DNA of 31,905 nucleotides from a virus: the IMG/VR virus record IMGVR_UViG_3300050011_000089, positions 1 to 31,905 of that record. One strand, written 5' to 3'. Position numbers and translations under genes: made by a program. Positions 7,350-14,714 of the stretch are shown piece by piece; position 1 is the first letter of the stretch; every line of letters starts with the position of its first letter. The notes below the pieces were generated by a model, which was not told where the DNA came from, searched no databases, and saw only the letters and a list, made by a program, of their open reading frames with translations.

Positions 7350-7450
7350 CGCACCCCGAACGCCGCCAAGACTATCTGCAGCGCGTGGAGCGTCAGGGCC
7401 ACCGCCAAACAGCGCCACGCGATCCGGAGCCGCCAATCATCACGGCGCAT
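7346..7450 (-). CDS. Tiny single-span membrane protein, 34 aa
   Basis: This short gene starts 3 nt after the stop of the fibre-like gene and ends in a GTGA overlap with the next membrane gene. The product has a basic N-terminus (MRRDDWRLRIAWR) and one hydrophobic helix (CLAVALTLHALQIVLAAFGV). The size and topology fit a minimal holin or a lysis-regulating peptide. The tight coupling on both sides supports its being translated, but the function is inferred from position alone. Confidence 0.6.
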   Translation of the reverse strand: MRRDDWRLRIAWRCLAVALTLHALQIVLAAFGVR

Positions 7451-7453
7451 CGC

Positions 7454-8929
7454 TTACCACTCCCAGCCGTGGACGAAGAACGCGCCCGTGTTAGCGGTCA
7501 CCGCCCAGTACACCGCCTGGTACTCTGTCAAGAGTGGCTCGAGTTCGTTGGAGGCCAGTGCGGCATTCGAGCTGACGGCGGGCTTCTGGGCGAGCCCTTC
7601 CACGCGGTCTGCCGTCGTGCCGAAGAAGTTTGGCAGGCCGCTCACCTGGGTAAAGTTCCCGTTCCCGCTGTTGCCGACACCGAGGTAGAGCATGATCGGG
7701 CCGGGCGGGATCAGTACCGACATGTCTTGAATCTGGAACGTGATCAGCGTGGTCGTGCCCGGGCTGTTGTCGTTCAGCGCATCGCAGATCACTGTGACGT
7801 GCCGATCTTTGGCCGTGAACCGGTCGAAGTTACTACCCGCATCGTTGTAGACGTAGCCGATTTTGCACTTCTGGTCATAACCAGATGGCATCGTGACGGC
7901 GGCATTGTTCTCCGTCACGAAGATCGTGAACCAGAAGTCGGCCGCCGACGCCGTGGCCGTCCAGGTCGTCCCGTCAAACTTCTTCGACGATCCGTTGGCG
8001 TAGGCGTTCGCGGTGTTCCCTTCCCACTGCATGTAGTTGGCACCGCTGGCCGCGTAGTCGCCTTGGAGCACCAGATGGTACTGGGTCGCCGTTGCCCCCG
8101 TAAAGGGGACGCGGAAGACCGCCCGCACTTCCTGATTCGTGCCGCCGGACTGCAGCAGTGCGACGTTCATCTTGTCGCTGGTCGCCACCGGCGTCCCGTT
8201 CGGGCTCCCCGCGTTGTCTCCTTCGATCGTGAACCAGAACGATCCCGTCGGGCTGCCTTGACGTTGAATAAGGACGTCGACGAACGGAATCACGCCAGCC
8301 GTCGCCAGTTGGAAGCCCTGCGCGAGTTTCACCCGATCCGTGGCCCCTTGCCGCAAGTTCTCGCGCGTGTTATCGACATGCTGGGTCTGGTCGGCTAAGT
8401 AATCCAGGGCGCGATGGAAGAGCAGGTTCTTCGTGCCGTCGCTCGATTTGCGAATCGCGTAAATTTCATACCACCGGGAGGCGCCCTCCGTGCCCGTGTC
8501 GAGGCCACCAGCCCCGCTGGCCGTGATGTCGGCCGTCAGCGCATCCCAGCTCGGGGCGCGCGTCCCGTCGTCCATGACGATTTCGTCGGCGTGGGTCAGC
8601 ATCACCTTGGAGTAGGCCACGACGTTGTCCGGGTGCGTCCGCAGCGCCAGGCCTCGGAACACCTGCTGCACGCCAGAGGCGGCGGGCCCGTAGGCCCCGC
8701 CGTTCAACGACACAAGGAGCGCGTTCAGGGTCGAATTGAAATAGGCGGTAGCATGGCCGGCGGTCGAGAGCGCCGGCGGCGTTCCGGTGCCAAGACAATC
8801 CAGCTGCGCGAAGCCGACGCCGACCAAGCCGGCGACGATGGCGATGATGTTCGCCACGATGTCGGTGTTCCAGATCGACGAGGTGATCAAGTCGCCCGTC
8901 GTCCGTACGGTCGGCGTGGTGTACGACAT
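7454..8929 (-). CDS. Fibre-like or distal-tail structural protein, 491 aa
   Basis: The N-terminus (VRTTGDLITSSIWNTDIVANI) matches a pattern common at the start of phage tail-tip or fibre proteins. The rest is beta-rich and Gly/Thr/Asn/Ser-rich, with strand-like repeats such as GSFWFTIEGDNAGSPNGTPVA and DFWFTIFVTENNAAVTMPSG. There is no enzymatic motif. It follows the minor tail genes directly, two nt after the zinc-ribbon gene stop. It precedes the lysis genes, the usual place for a receptor-binding or host-recognition protein. Host specificity cannot be read from the sequence. Confidence 0.72.
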   Translation of the reverse strand: MSYTTPTVRTTGDLITSSIWNTDIVANIIAIVAGLVGVGFAQLDCLGTGTPPALSTAGHATAYFNSTLNALLVSLNGGAYGPAASGVQQVFRGLALRTHPDNVVAYSKVMLTHADEIVMDDGTRAPSWDALTADITASGAGGLDTGTEGASRWYEIYAIRKSSDGTKNLLFHRALDYLADQTQHVDNTRENLRQGATDRVKLAQGFQLATAGVIPFVDVLIQRQGSPTGSFWFTIEGDNAGSPNGTPVATSDKMNVALLQSGGTNQEVRAVFRVPFTGATATQYHLVLQGDYAASGANYMQWEGNTANAYANGSSKKFDGTTWTATASAADFWFTIFVTENNAAVTMPSGYDQKCKIGYVYNDAGSNFDRFTAKDRHVTVICDALNDNSPGTTTLITFQIQDMSVLIPPGPIMLYLGVGNSGNGNFTQVSGLPNFFGTTADRVEGLAQKPAVSSNAALASNELEPLLTEYQAVYWAVTANTGAFFVHGWEW

Positions 8930-8931
8930 GG

Positions 8932-9471
8932 CTAGGGCGTCCCTTCAAAACTGGTGACGGGGGGCACGACCGGCTGGGGCGTGACGGCGCGCGCGAGCAG
9001 CGTGGCGTTCATATTCTCGGAAACCGGATCGGCCCGTTCGCCGTTCTCGATCACGAGCGTGGCGACGGTTGGGTTGCCTTGGGTGACGTCGCCCGGCCAC
9101 CAATTGCGGGTCGCCATCGCGGCTCGACTCAAGAGGACCTGCTCGGCCAGATCCCAATCCGTCGGGGGCGGCAGGTTCTGATAGATCGCCCCGCACTCGA
9201 AGCAGCAGGCGAGTTGCCAGTCCGGGTCATAGGCCGGCGCGTTCCCACAGGCATCGCAGACCACCTTCCAGCACCCACCGCTGATGACGGCACCGCTGGC
9301 GGGCGGCGCATCCGAGACGAAGGGGTCGCGCCAAGCCAGCCAGGGCCGGGCGGCTTGCATCCCGCGAATGAACGCCGCTTGCGCCGCGCGATAGACTTCG
9401 GGCGTCGAGACGCCGTGCGCCTCGAGCGGGCGACCAATGCGCGCGTAGGGCGTCCATTGACTCAGTGGCAT
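8932..9471 (-). CDS. Tail-region zinc-ribbon protein, 179 aa
   Basis: The start is the ATG at 9471, five bases after the stop of the minor tail gene. An earlier in-frame start would overlap that gene. The N-terminal part is aromatic-rich (QWTPYARIGRPLEAHGV). The centre carries a likely zinc ribbon, CDACGNAPAYDPDWQLACCF then ECG, with two CxxC pairs plus an extra Cys. The C-terminus is Val/Pro-rich. No family is recognised. Its place among tail-tip genes suggests a structural or assembly role in the distal tail. Confidence 0.7.
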   Translation of the reverse strand: MPLSQWTPYARIGRPLEAHGVSTPEVYRAAQAAFIRGMQAARPWLAWRDPFVSDAPPASGAVISGGCWKVVCDACGNAPAYDPDWQLACCFECGAIYQNLPPPTDWDLAEQVLLSRAAMATRNWWPGDVTQGNPTVATLVIENGERADPVSENMNATLLARAVTPQPVVPPVTSFEGTP

Positions 9472-9475
9472 CGTG

Positions 9476-11014
9476 TCAAATCCCCAGAAAAGTCGTGCTG
9501 CCAAGTTCCGAGGCGCCAGCCACCCCGATCAGCCAGTACTTCTGGCTGTCTCCGGGGACGGCGAGAAGCGTCACGTCGAGGCGATTGCGCTCGGTGAGCG
9601 TGAGCGTGATCGCGTTGGTGTAAAAGGTCTGACTCGTCGGAATCCCGTTGACAATGTCGCCGACCGCGAACTTGTCGCTGATGTCCCAATCCCGCGCCGC
9701 CTGCATCAGCGTGTCCGACTGGTTCGCGCAGAAGGTGATCGCGCTCAGGTTCGCCGCCGCTGGGCTGTAGAGCGTCGCGAGGTACTGGGCGAAGTTGGCG
9801 GCCTTCAACGGGTCGGACTGAAATGGCATGTCGAGCGTGCAGAGGGTGTCGCCCGCCGCCGCCGATCCGGCGCCGGTGACCGCCTGCAGCGCGTAGATGG
9901 CGTCTCCACGGACCTGAAGCTTCGTAATGAAGGCCGCCGTCGTCGTGCTCGTGTTCGTGACCACAATCGCAATCGAGGAGCCGTAGACGGTGCCCGTGAC
10001 GGTAAAACTGCCGGTCTGGTTGAACCCGCTGCCGTCCGCGACGGTGTTCATCAGATAATCGGTGCTTGCCACCAGCGGCGTGACCACATTCGCGGCGCCG
10101 ATAAAGGCCGTCCGGAGCGCCGGCGCGGTAAAGTTCAGGTTGAAGGTTTCCGACGTCATCGGCGCGATCGGCGTGGGTGAGGAACTCTGGACGAGGCTGG
10201 CGACGATGTCGGTTGCCCCGGTGTCGGCGAAGCGTGGATACACCGTGACGAGAAAATTGTTCAGAATGGCGTCGGCGGTCTGGAGCACCTGGACGTCATG
10301 GATTGTTTTGTTCAGCGTGGCGCGCAGGCTCATGATCGTCGAGCGATGATGCCGATCCTCGAAGAACACCGTCTGCCCGCTAATCGTGTCCCGCTTCTCC
10401 CCGCAGTACCCGAGTTCCGATCGCACGAGGTCGGCCATCGCGGCCGAGACCTTCGCATTCGACCAGATATTGTCGAAGGCGTAGATATAGGTGTCCGCGC
10501 CCACGTCGATGCTCGTCCGATCGGGCGGAGTCGCCACGGCCGCCACGAGGGCCGAGAAGGCCTGGCCGCTGCGCTGCATGCTCAGGAGCGCCACCTTCGC
10601 GGGAGAGCGGCCCGCATCGTCCATCCAGCCGTACGCCGTAACATGGGTCTCGAGCGAGGCCCACGGGTCGCTGTCGACCTTGATGCCGCGCACCTTGCCG
10701 ATGTAGTAGTTGGTCACCCCGCCGTACGTCAGGCCGTATTGGGCGCGGATATTGAACCCGAAGCCGGCGCGCGCACTCGCGGAGAACGGCGAGTAGTAGC
10801 CGACCGTCCCGGCGGAATTGTTCAGGCCGTTCCGCAAGCCGAAGGTCAACGTTCCGGGCAGCGCGCAGCGGTCACCCGGCGTCGGCGGGTTGGTCGTGAT
10901 GCCGTACTGGAGCACGATGTCCTCGTCCGTTAGGTCGTCCGTGACATCGGTCCAGCCGTTTCCGATCCCGGCCAGCTCGAGCTTCACCGTGGCGCTTGGT
11001 TCGACCCAGCTCAT
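9476..11014 (-). CDS. Minor tail protein (tail hub / distal tail), 512 aa
   Basis: It is coupled by ATGA to the tape-measure gene, as expected for the first tail-tip protein of siphoviruses. The N-terminal domain (about residues 1-190) has WVEPSATVKLELAGIGNGW, DEDIVLQYGITTNPPTPGDR and YYIGKVRGIKVDSDPW, a beta-rich pattern seen in minor tail proteins beginning with a distal-tail-like fold. The middle has TSIDVGADTYIYAFDNIW, and the C-terminus has another beta-rich section ending in LTLTERNRLDVTLLAVPGDS, like hub or baseplate subunits. I infer it caps the tail tube and anchors the tip. The exact homologue is not identifiable by eye. Confidence 0.75.
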   Translation of the reverse strand: MSWVEPSATVKLELAGIGNGWTDVTDDLTDEDIVLQYGITTNPPTPGDRCALPGTLTFGLRNGLNNSAGTVGYYSPFSASARAGFGFNIRAQYGLTYGGVTNYYIGKVRGIKVDSDPWASLETHVTAYGWMDDAGRSPAKVALLSMQRSGQAFSALVAAVATPPDRTSIDVGADTYIYAFDNIWSNAKVSAAMADLVRSELGYCGEKRDTISGQTVFFEDRHHRSTIMSLRATLNKTIHDVQVLQTADAILNNFLVTVYPRFADTGATDIVASLVQSSSPTPIAPMTSETFNLNFTAPALRTAFIGAANVVTPLVASTDYLMNTVADGSGFNQTGSFTVTGTVYGSSIAIVVTNTSTTTAAFITKLQVRGDAIYALQAVTGAGSAAAGDTLCTLDMPFQSDPLKAANFAQYLATLYSPAAANLSAITFCANQSDTLMQAARDWDISDKFAVGDIVNGIPTSQTFYTNAITLTLTERNRLDVTLLAVPGDSQKYWLIGVAGASELGSTTFLGI

Positions 11015-13536
11015 GTCCGCGCCCCCTGAGCGTTGGCGACGGCGTGCCCGAGCATCGTCGGCAGGCTTCCCATGAACCGATTAAAGCTTTGGTGCATCGC
11101 ATGGACGGCGCTGGCGGCATCGCCTCCGGTGCCTCCGCTGCGTTCAAACGCAGCATTCTGGTCTCGGCTAAGGACCCGCTCCCCTGGCGTCAGCCAGGCC
11201 GGCACGGTGTCCGTCCCCTGGGGGCCGAGGCTCACGCCCTGCGCGGCATAGACGACGTCACTCCGACCGCTGAACCCGGCGCTCGAGGACGGGCCTCGCT
11301 CGGGGACGACGCCGCCTTCGGAGAAAATGCTCCCGAGGAATCCGCCGATCGCGCCGATGATGCCGCCGCCGGGAATGAGCGAGAGGAGGCCCTTCGCCAA
11401 GCTGCCGAACACGCTCGAGGCCTTATCCATCAGGGGCTGGAGGAAGCCTTGGACCATACTGCCGAGCATGTCGGCGGCGATGCTCTCGACGTCGGTCTTC
11501 AATAGGTCAAAGACCCCTTTGAACGCCTTCCCGAAATCGTCGGTGGAGGCGAGGGTCTGATCGAACGTGGTCACCCACCCGCTCTGCAGATCCGTCTGGG
11601 TCTTCAACACCGCCTGGATCGTGGCATCGTTCGAGGCCCGCACCGCGAGGTCTTTCGCCTGCCAGTCGGCCAGCAGCGCGGCGTTATAGGCCGCATCAGC
11701 CTTCTCGGCGTCCGTCTCCTTCAGCACCTGGTCGTTGTACCAGCGGAGGTTCTGGGCAATCTTGAAGTCGATCGCAGACATGGTCACTTGATTCGTCGCG
11801 GTGGCGGCGTCCTCCTCTAGTTTTTGGGTCGCCTCAACCGTGGCGACATGGCTCTGCAACAGCTTCAGGTCGGCCTCGGCACCAGCTTTGTATTGGTCCT
11901 CGAACCGAGAGAGCGCCGCGGCGCTATAGCCGGCCTCGGTCTTGTCGAGGTCCTTCACCGCCTCCCCGACCGCCTTCGCCTGGTCGGCGTTCAAACCGTA
12001 GAGGATACCGACGTCCTTCAAGCTGAGACCCTTGCGTACGTCGGCTTCCGCCGAGGCGAGGGTGTCAGCCGAGATGCTTTTGAGGACGTCACCGTAGGCC
12101 TGGCCGAGGCTTTCCTGACGCTGCAGCGCCTCGGAGAAGTCCTTGGTCGCCGCGGCGAGCTCGTCCTGCTCCGTCTGCTGTTCTTTCAGCTGGGCGGTGA
12201 GTGACTTCGAGGATTCGCTATGCGCGGCCGTCGCGGTGGTCACCGCACCAGCGGCGTCCGTCTGCGTGGCCGTGGAGGCGGAGAGCGCGATCATACTGTC
12301 GCGGGTGATCAGAAGGCTGCCGCCGACGGCGTCGATGGTCTGGTTGAGGGCGGAATGGCCGGTCACCATGAGGGCGGCTTCGGCCGTCTGGTCGGCGAGG
12401 GCGCCGGTCGTCGCCTTCCAGGCCGTCGCATTGTCGTCGGCGGCCTTGGCGTTGTCCTTGGTGGCTTGGGTGGCGAAGGGCAAGAGCGCCGCCAGATCTT
12501 CAACCTTGGCGTACGCAATCAGGAGACCCGTGACGAATCCGGTCAGGCCCGTCGTGACGCCGAGCACGAGGGTATCGATCACGCCCCAGGCGGAGACGAA
12601 CACCGTCGCCACTTGCGTCGCACCGATGCCGGCGTCGACGAGGTCGATCGCAAACTTATTGATGGCGGTGATGATGCCGGTGATCAAGCCTTGTTGATCA
12701 GTCCCGAAGACCACCCCGAAGGCCTTACCCACCCCGTCCAAGGCGGCGGCGAGGACCGGCGACTGGTCGACGGCTCGCCCGAGATCATCGATGAAATTCG
12801 AGACCGCCGTTTCGCCTTGCTTGATGCGATCGGCGAAGGTGAGTTCCTGGTCGCCGGCGTCGGCCACCACTTTTTGCAGCGCCTCGAGGACCGCCGCACG
12901 GTCCGCTTCTTTCTTCTGGGTAGCATCGAGCGCCTGCCCAGTAATGCCGTGGGCTGTCGCATAGGCCGCCTCGGCCGCCACGGCGTCGATCGTCACGCCT
13001 TGCATCGCCAGCCGGCCCACGCGGCCCGTCTCGAGCGCCCGACTGACGGCGTTGATGGAATCCTGGGTGTCGCCCCCAAATTCTTTCGCCAGAATCATCG
13101 AGGCTTGCGTGAGAGTCCCGAGGTCGGCGGCGCCAGAGACCGCGCCCACCGCGAGCAGGTGGTTCGCGTCCGTCATCAAGGTGAGGTTGTCGACCGTGCC
13201 TTTGGTGCCGTCCTGCATGGCCTTGAGGGCCTCAGTGGCCGGCCCGATGCCCCCGGCGAGCCGATCAAATCCAGCGGTCACCGTGTCGATCTCGGACCCC
13301 TTCTCGCCCAGCTCGAAGACGGCGGCGCCGACCGCCGCGATGGCCGCCACGGCGATCGCGCCAACGGCGGCCACCCCTTCCGCGATGGTCGTCCAAGAGA
13401 CGAGAAAGTCGTCGCCTTTCCCCTTCGCCTCGTCGAGGCTCTCCCCCATCCCGCCGAGGGCTTCCTTGATCTGGGCGAAGCCCTCTGCCGTGAGGTCTTT
13501 CAGCGTGACGGCGATGTCGATCGAATTGTCAGCCAT
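11011..13536 (-). CDS. Tail tape measure protein
   Basis: This 841-residue protein determines tail length and is ejected with the DNA. It is the longest gene in the tail module and follows the frameshifted chaperone, the standard order. It is mostly helical with long Ala/Gln/Lys/Glu stretches. Hydrophobic segments lie near the N-terminus (AEGVAAVGAIAVAAIAAVGA, about residues 53-72) and in the middle (around 305-350). A Gly-rich segment (LIPGGGIIGAIGGFLGSIF) is near the C-terminus. With roughly 0.15 nm per residue, the known rule of thumb, the tail would be about 120-130 nm. The start overlaps the end of the frameshift extension by 8 nt. Confidence 0.9.
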   Translation of the reverse strand: MADNSIDIAVTLKDLTAEGFAQIKEALGGMGESLDEAKGKGDDFLVSWTTIAEGVAAVGAIAVAAIAAVGAAVFELGEKGSEIDTVTAGFDRLAGGIGPATEALKAMQDGTKGTVDNLTLMTDANHLLAVGAVSGAADLGTLTQASMILAKEFGGDTQDSINAVSRALETGRVGRLAMQGVTIDAVAAEAAYATAHGITGQALDATQKKEADRAAVLEALQKVVADAGDQELTFADRIKQGETAVSNFIDDLGRAVDQSPVLAAALDGVGKAFGVVFGTDQQGLITGIITAINKFAIDLVDAGIGATQVATVFVSAWGVIDTLVLGVTTGLTGFVTGLLIAYAKVEDLAALLPFATQATKDNAKAADDNATAWKATTGALADQTAEAALMVTGHSALNQTIDAVGGSLLITRDSMIALSASTATQTDAAGAVTTATAAHSESSKSLTAQLKEQQTEQDELAAATKDFSEALQRQESLGQAYGDVLKSISADTLASAEADVRKGLSLKDVGILYGLNADQAKAVGEAVKDLDKTEAGYSAAALSRFEDQYKAGAEADLKLLQSHVATVEATQKLEEDAATATNQVTMSAIDFKIAQNLRWYNDQVLKETDAEKADAAYNAALLADWQAKDLAVRASNDATIQAVLKTQTDLQSGWVTTFDQTLASTDDFGKAFKGVFDLLKTDVESIAADMLGSMVQGFLQPLMDKASSVFGSLAKGLLSLIPGGGIIGAIGGFLGSIFSEGGVVPERGPSSSAGFSGRSDVVYAAQGVSLGPQGTDTVPAWLTPGERVLSRDQNAAFERSGGTGGDAASAVHAMHQSFNRFMGSLPTMLGHAVANAQGART

Positions 13537-14553
13537 CAGATCCGCCCGCGAGGGCGCGTTGTTCCTTCAGCAAGTCGACGATGATGGCGTTGTGCTCCTC
13601 CCGGAGCACGCTCAGGGCCACCATCAACCACCGTGGCTGTCGTCCGATGCCGCCCGATCGCGGCAGGCCGTTCGGCTCATAGATCCACGCCGTCTGGCCG
13701 CCTCCGGTTAACCGATAGATCCGATCGAACCACTCGAGCGCCTGCCGCGTGTCGGCCGTCAGTCGGCGGACGGGGCAGCGGGTGAGGAAGAGGTCGCTGG
13801 CCCACCAGACGATGCCGTCGTCGGTGGCGCTGGGCTCGTCCTCGCCGGGCTCGTGGCATCGTCGGGTGCTGCAGAGCCCAAGGCTTCGGCAGGTCCCGCA
13901 GTCGTCGCCGGTGCGCTCCCATGCGCTGCCTCGGTCGACGGTCCTGAGGAAGTGCCGAAAGCGCGCAGCGACCCGAAGGCTTTTTTTTGGTCGGCCGTCA
14001 GATTGTTCTGGACGTAAATCTGCATCAGCAGACTGCCCAAGAGCGCCTTCTCGCTCCGAAAAGCCTGGACGATCGAGGCCCCGCTCGTGATCGAGACGCC
14101 GCCGACCGTGACTTCGCCCGGCTCGAGTTCGACGTGCGAACAGATCATGTCAGCCGTGAATTTGCGAGCCCATCGCTCCTCGGCGTCCTGGCGCGCGACC
14201 AGGCGCGCGGTCTCGTCGGCCGTCATCGAGGCCTGCTGCTCGCGGATCAACACGTCGTCGGGGATGACGAAGACCATCACGGGCTTCCCAGCGTCCGGGC
14301 CCGCTTGGATCAGCACGGGCGCCCCGTCGCGCAGCAGGGGCTGCTCGGCCTGTTCGGCCTCGGTCAAGCGAATCGGCCGGCGCTGGCCGGTGATGCGGTT
14401 CAAGCGATCCCACCCGAGATCGAATTCGGTATAGGTGTCGACGTCGAGCGCGTGGATGAGAAATTTCGTGAGGCGCCCGCGGACGCGCAGCTCGACCGGG
14501 TAGTGCGCGAGCGGGGCGTCGAGCGCCAAGGGCGGCGAGGTCGTCGGGTCCAT
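13529..14553 (-). CDS. Tail assembly chaperone, -1 frameshift fusion product (GT-like), 341 aa
   Basis: Reading starts at ATG 14553, slips -1 on the A8 run at 13981-13988, and continues in a frame with no stop until the TGA at 13531-13529, inside the tape-measure start. This gives 191 + 150 residues. The extension has no usable start codon of its own near its beginning. It nevertheless looks like protein: four cysteines spaced C-x2-C-x5-C-x4-C (residues 219-233), then DDGIVWWASDLFLTRCPV and ALEWFDRIYRLTGG, ending ALSVLREEHNAIIVDLLKEQ. The layout is the known lambda G/GT-type arrangement, in which a minor longer product helps load the tape measure. The cysteines suggest zinc binding in the T-like part. 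Confidence 0.82.
13759..14553 (-). CDS. Tail assembly chaperone, zero-frame product (G-like), 264 aa
   Basis: The ATG at 14553 follows a strong AGGAGGGA ribosome site. The N-terminal two thirds have LRVRGRLTKFLIHALDVDTY (about residues 20-40) and GKPVMVFVIPDDVLIREQ in the middle. The part just before the slip is LMQIYVQNNLTADQKKAFGS. After the slippery run the zero-frame tail is a low-complexity Ala/Ser/Thr/Pro sequence, in contrast to the structured -1 extension. It should be the abundant chaperone that keeps the tape measure soluble during tail assembly. It lies between the tail tube and tape-measure genes, the conserved siphovirus position. Confidence 0.82.
   Translation of the reverse strand: MDPTTSPPLALDAPLAHYPVELRVRGRLTKFLIHALDVDTYTEFDLGWDRLNRITGQRRPIRLTEAEQAEQPLLRDGAPVLIQAGPDAGKPVMVFVIPDDVLIREQQASMTADETARLVARQDAEERWARKFTADMICSHVELEPGEVTVGGVSITSGASIVQAFRSEKALLGSLLMQIYVQNNLTADQKKAFGSLRAFGTSSGPSTEAAHGSAPATTAGPAEALGSAAPDDATSPARTSPAPPTTASSGGPATSSSPAAPSAD
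13981..13988 (-). promoter_or_regulatory. A8 slippery sequence for -1 ribosomal frameshift
   Basis: On the minus strand the zero frame reads GAC CAA AAA AAA GCC, so the heptamer phrase A-AAA-AAA fits the X-XXY-YYZ rule, with lysine tRNAs able to re-pair after a -1 shift. It is the only run of this kind in the chaperone gene and lies where the two coding frames must join. I did not identify a specific downstream stimulatory structure. Confidence 0.82.
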
Positions 14554-14589
14554 CGGTCCCTCCTGAAGGGCAGACCACGGGAACGGGAA

Positions 14590-14605
14590 TGTTCCACGTG
14601 GAACA
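14590..14605. promoter_or_regulatory. Perfect 16-bp palindrome identical to a bacterial parS (ParB-binding) sequence
   Basis: TGTTCCACGTGGAACA is fully self-complementary and ends exactly at 16 bp. It equals a chromosomal parS form known from pseudomonads and differs at two symmetric positions from the TGTTTCACGTGAAACA consensus. It sits in the 161-bp gap between tail tube and chaperone, 37 nt upstream of the chaperone start. No ParA or ParB gene is in the window. Alternatively, as RNA it could form a 6-bp stem with an ACGU loop in the leader of the chaperone mRNA. Confidence 0.6.
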
Positions 14606-14634
14606 GGATCGCACCGATGCGCCAGCGGGGGGCG

Positions 14635-14676
14635 TCCGCCCGACCCGGCGAAGGCGGCCGGTGTCAGGCGGGCGGA
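14635..14676 (-). other. GC-rich hairpin in the tail tube / chaperone gap
   Basis: TCCGCCCG (14635-14642) pairs perfectly with CGGGCGGA (14669-14676). Inside the loop, CCGGC (14645-14649) pairs with GCCGG (14657-14661). No T-tract follows on the minus strand, so it is not a standard intrinsic terminator. It may stabilise the highly expressed tail-tube transcript or pause transcription. The rest of the gap apart from the palindrome at 14590 shows nothing recognisable. Confidence 0.4.
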
Positions 14677-14714
14677 GCGAGCGCGCAGAGAAAAGCCGTC
14701 CGAGGCCTGGGCGG

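Noticed and set aside
8466-8948. A 160-codon minus-strand frame overlapping the fibre-like gene start
   Set aside because: Arg/His/Ala/Gly-rich and low in hydrophobic patterns; it is an out-of-frame shadow of the fibre-like gene.
13677-13922. An 81-codon minus-strand frame starting within the chaperone tail
   Set aside because: Arg/Pro-rich third frame, distinct from the zero frame and from the -1 extension, which alone has protein-like composition.
14589-14605. The palindrome as a plain intrinsic terminator or E-box-like coincidence
   Set aside because: No T-tract follows on either strand, and the full 16-bp identity exceeds a CACGTG core, so the parS reading is preferred; an RNA hairpin remains an alternative.
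14635-14676. The GC-rich hairpin as an intrinsic terminator
   Set aside because: The sequence after the stem on the minus strand is C-rich with no run of T.
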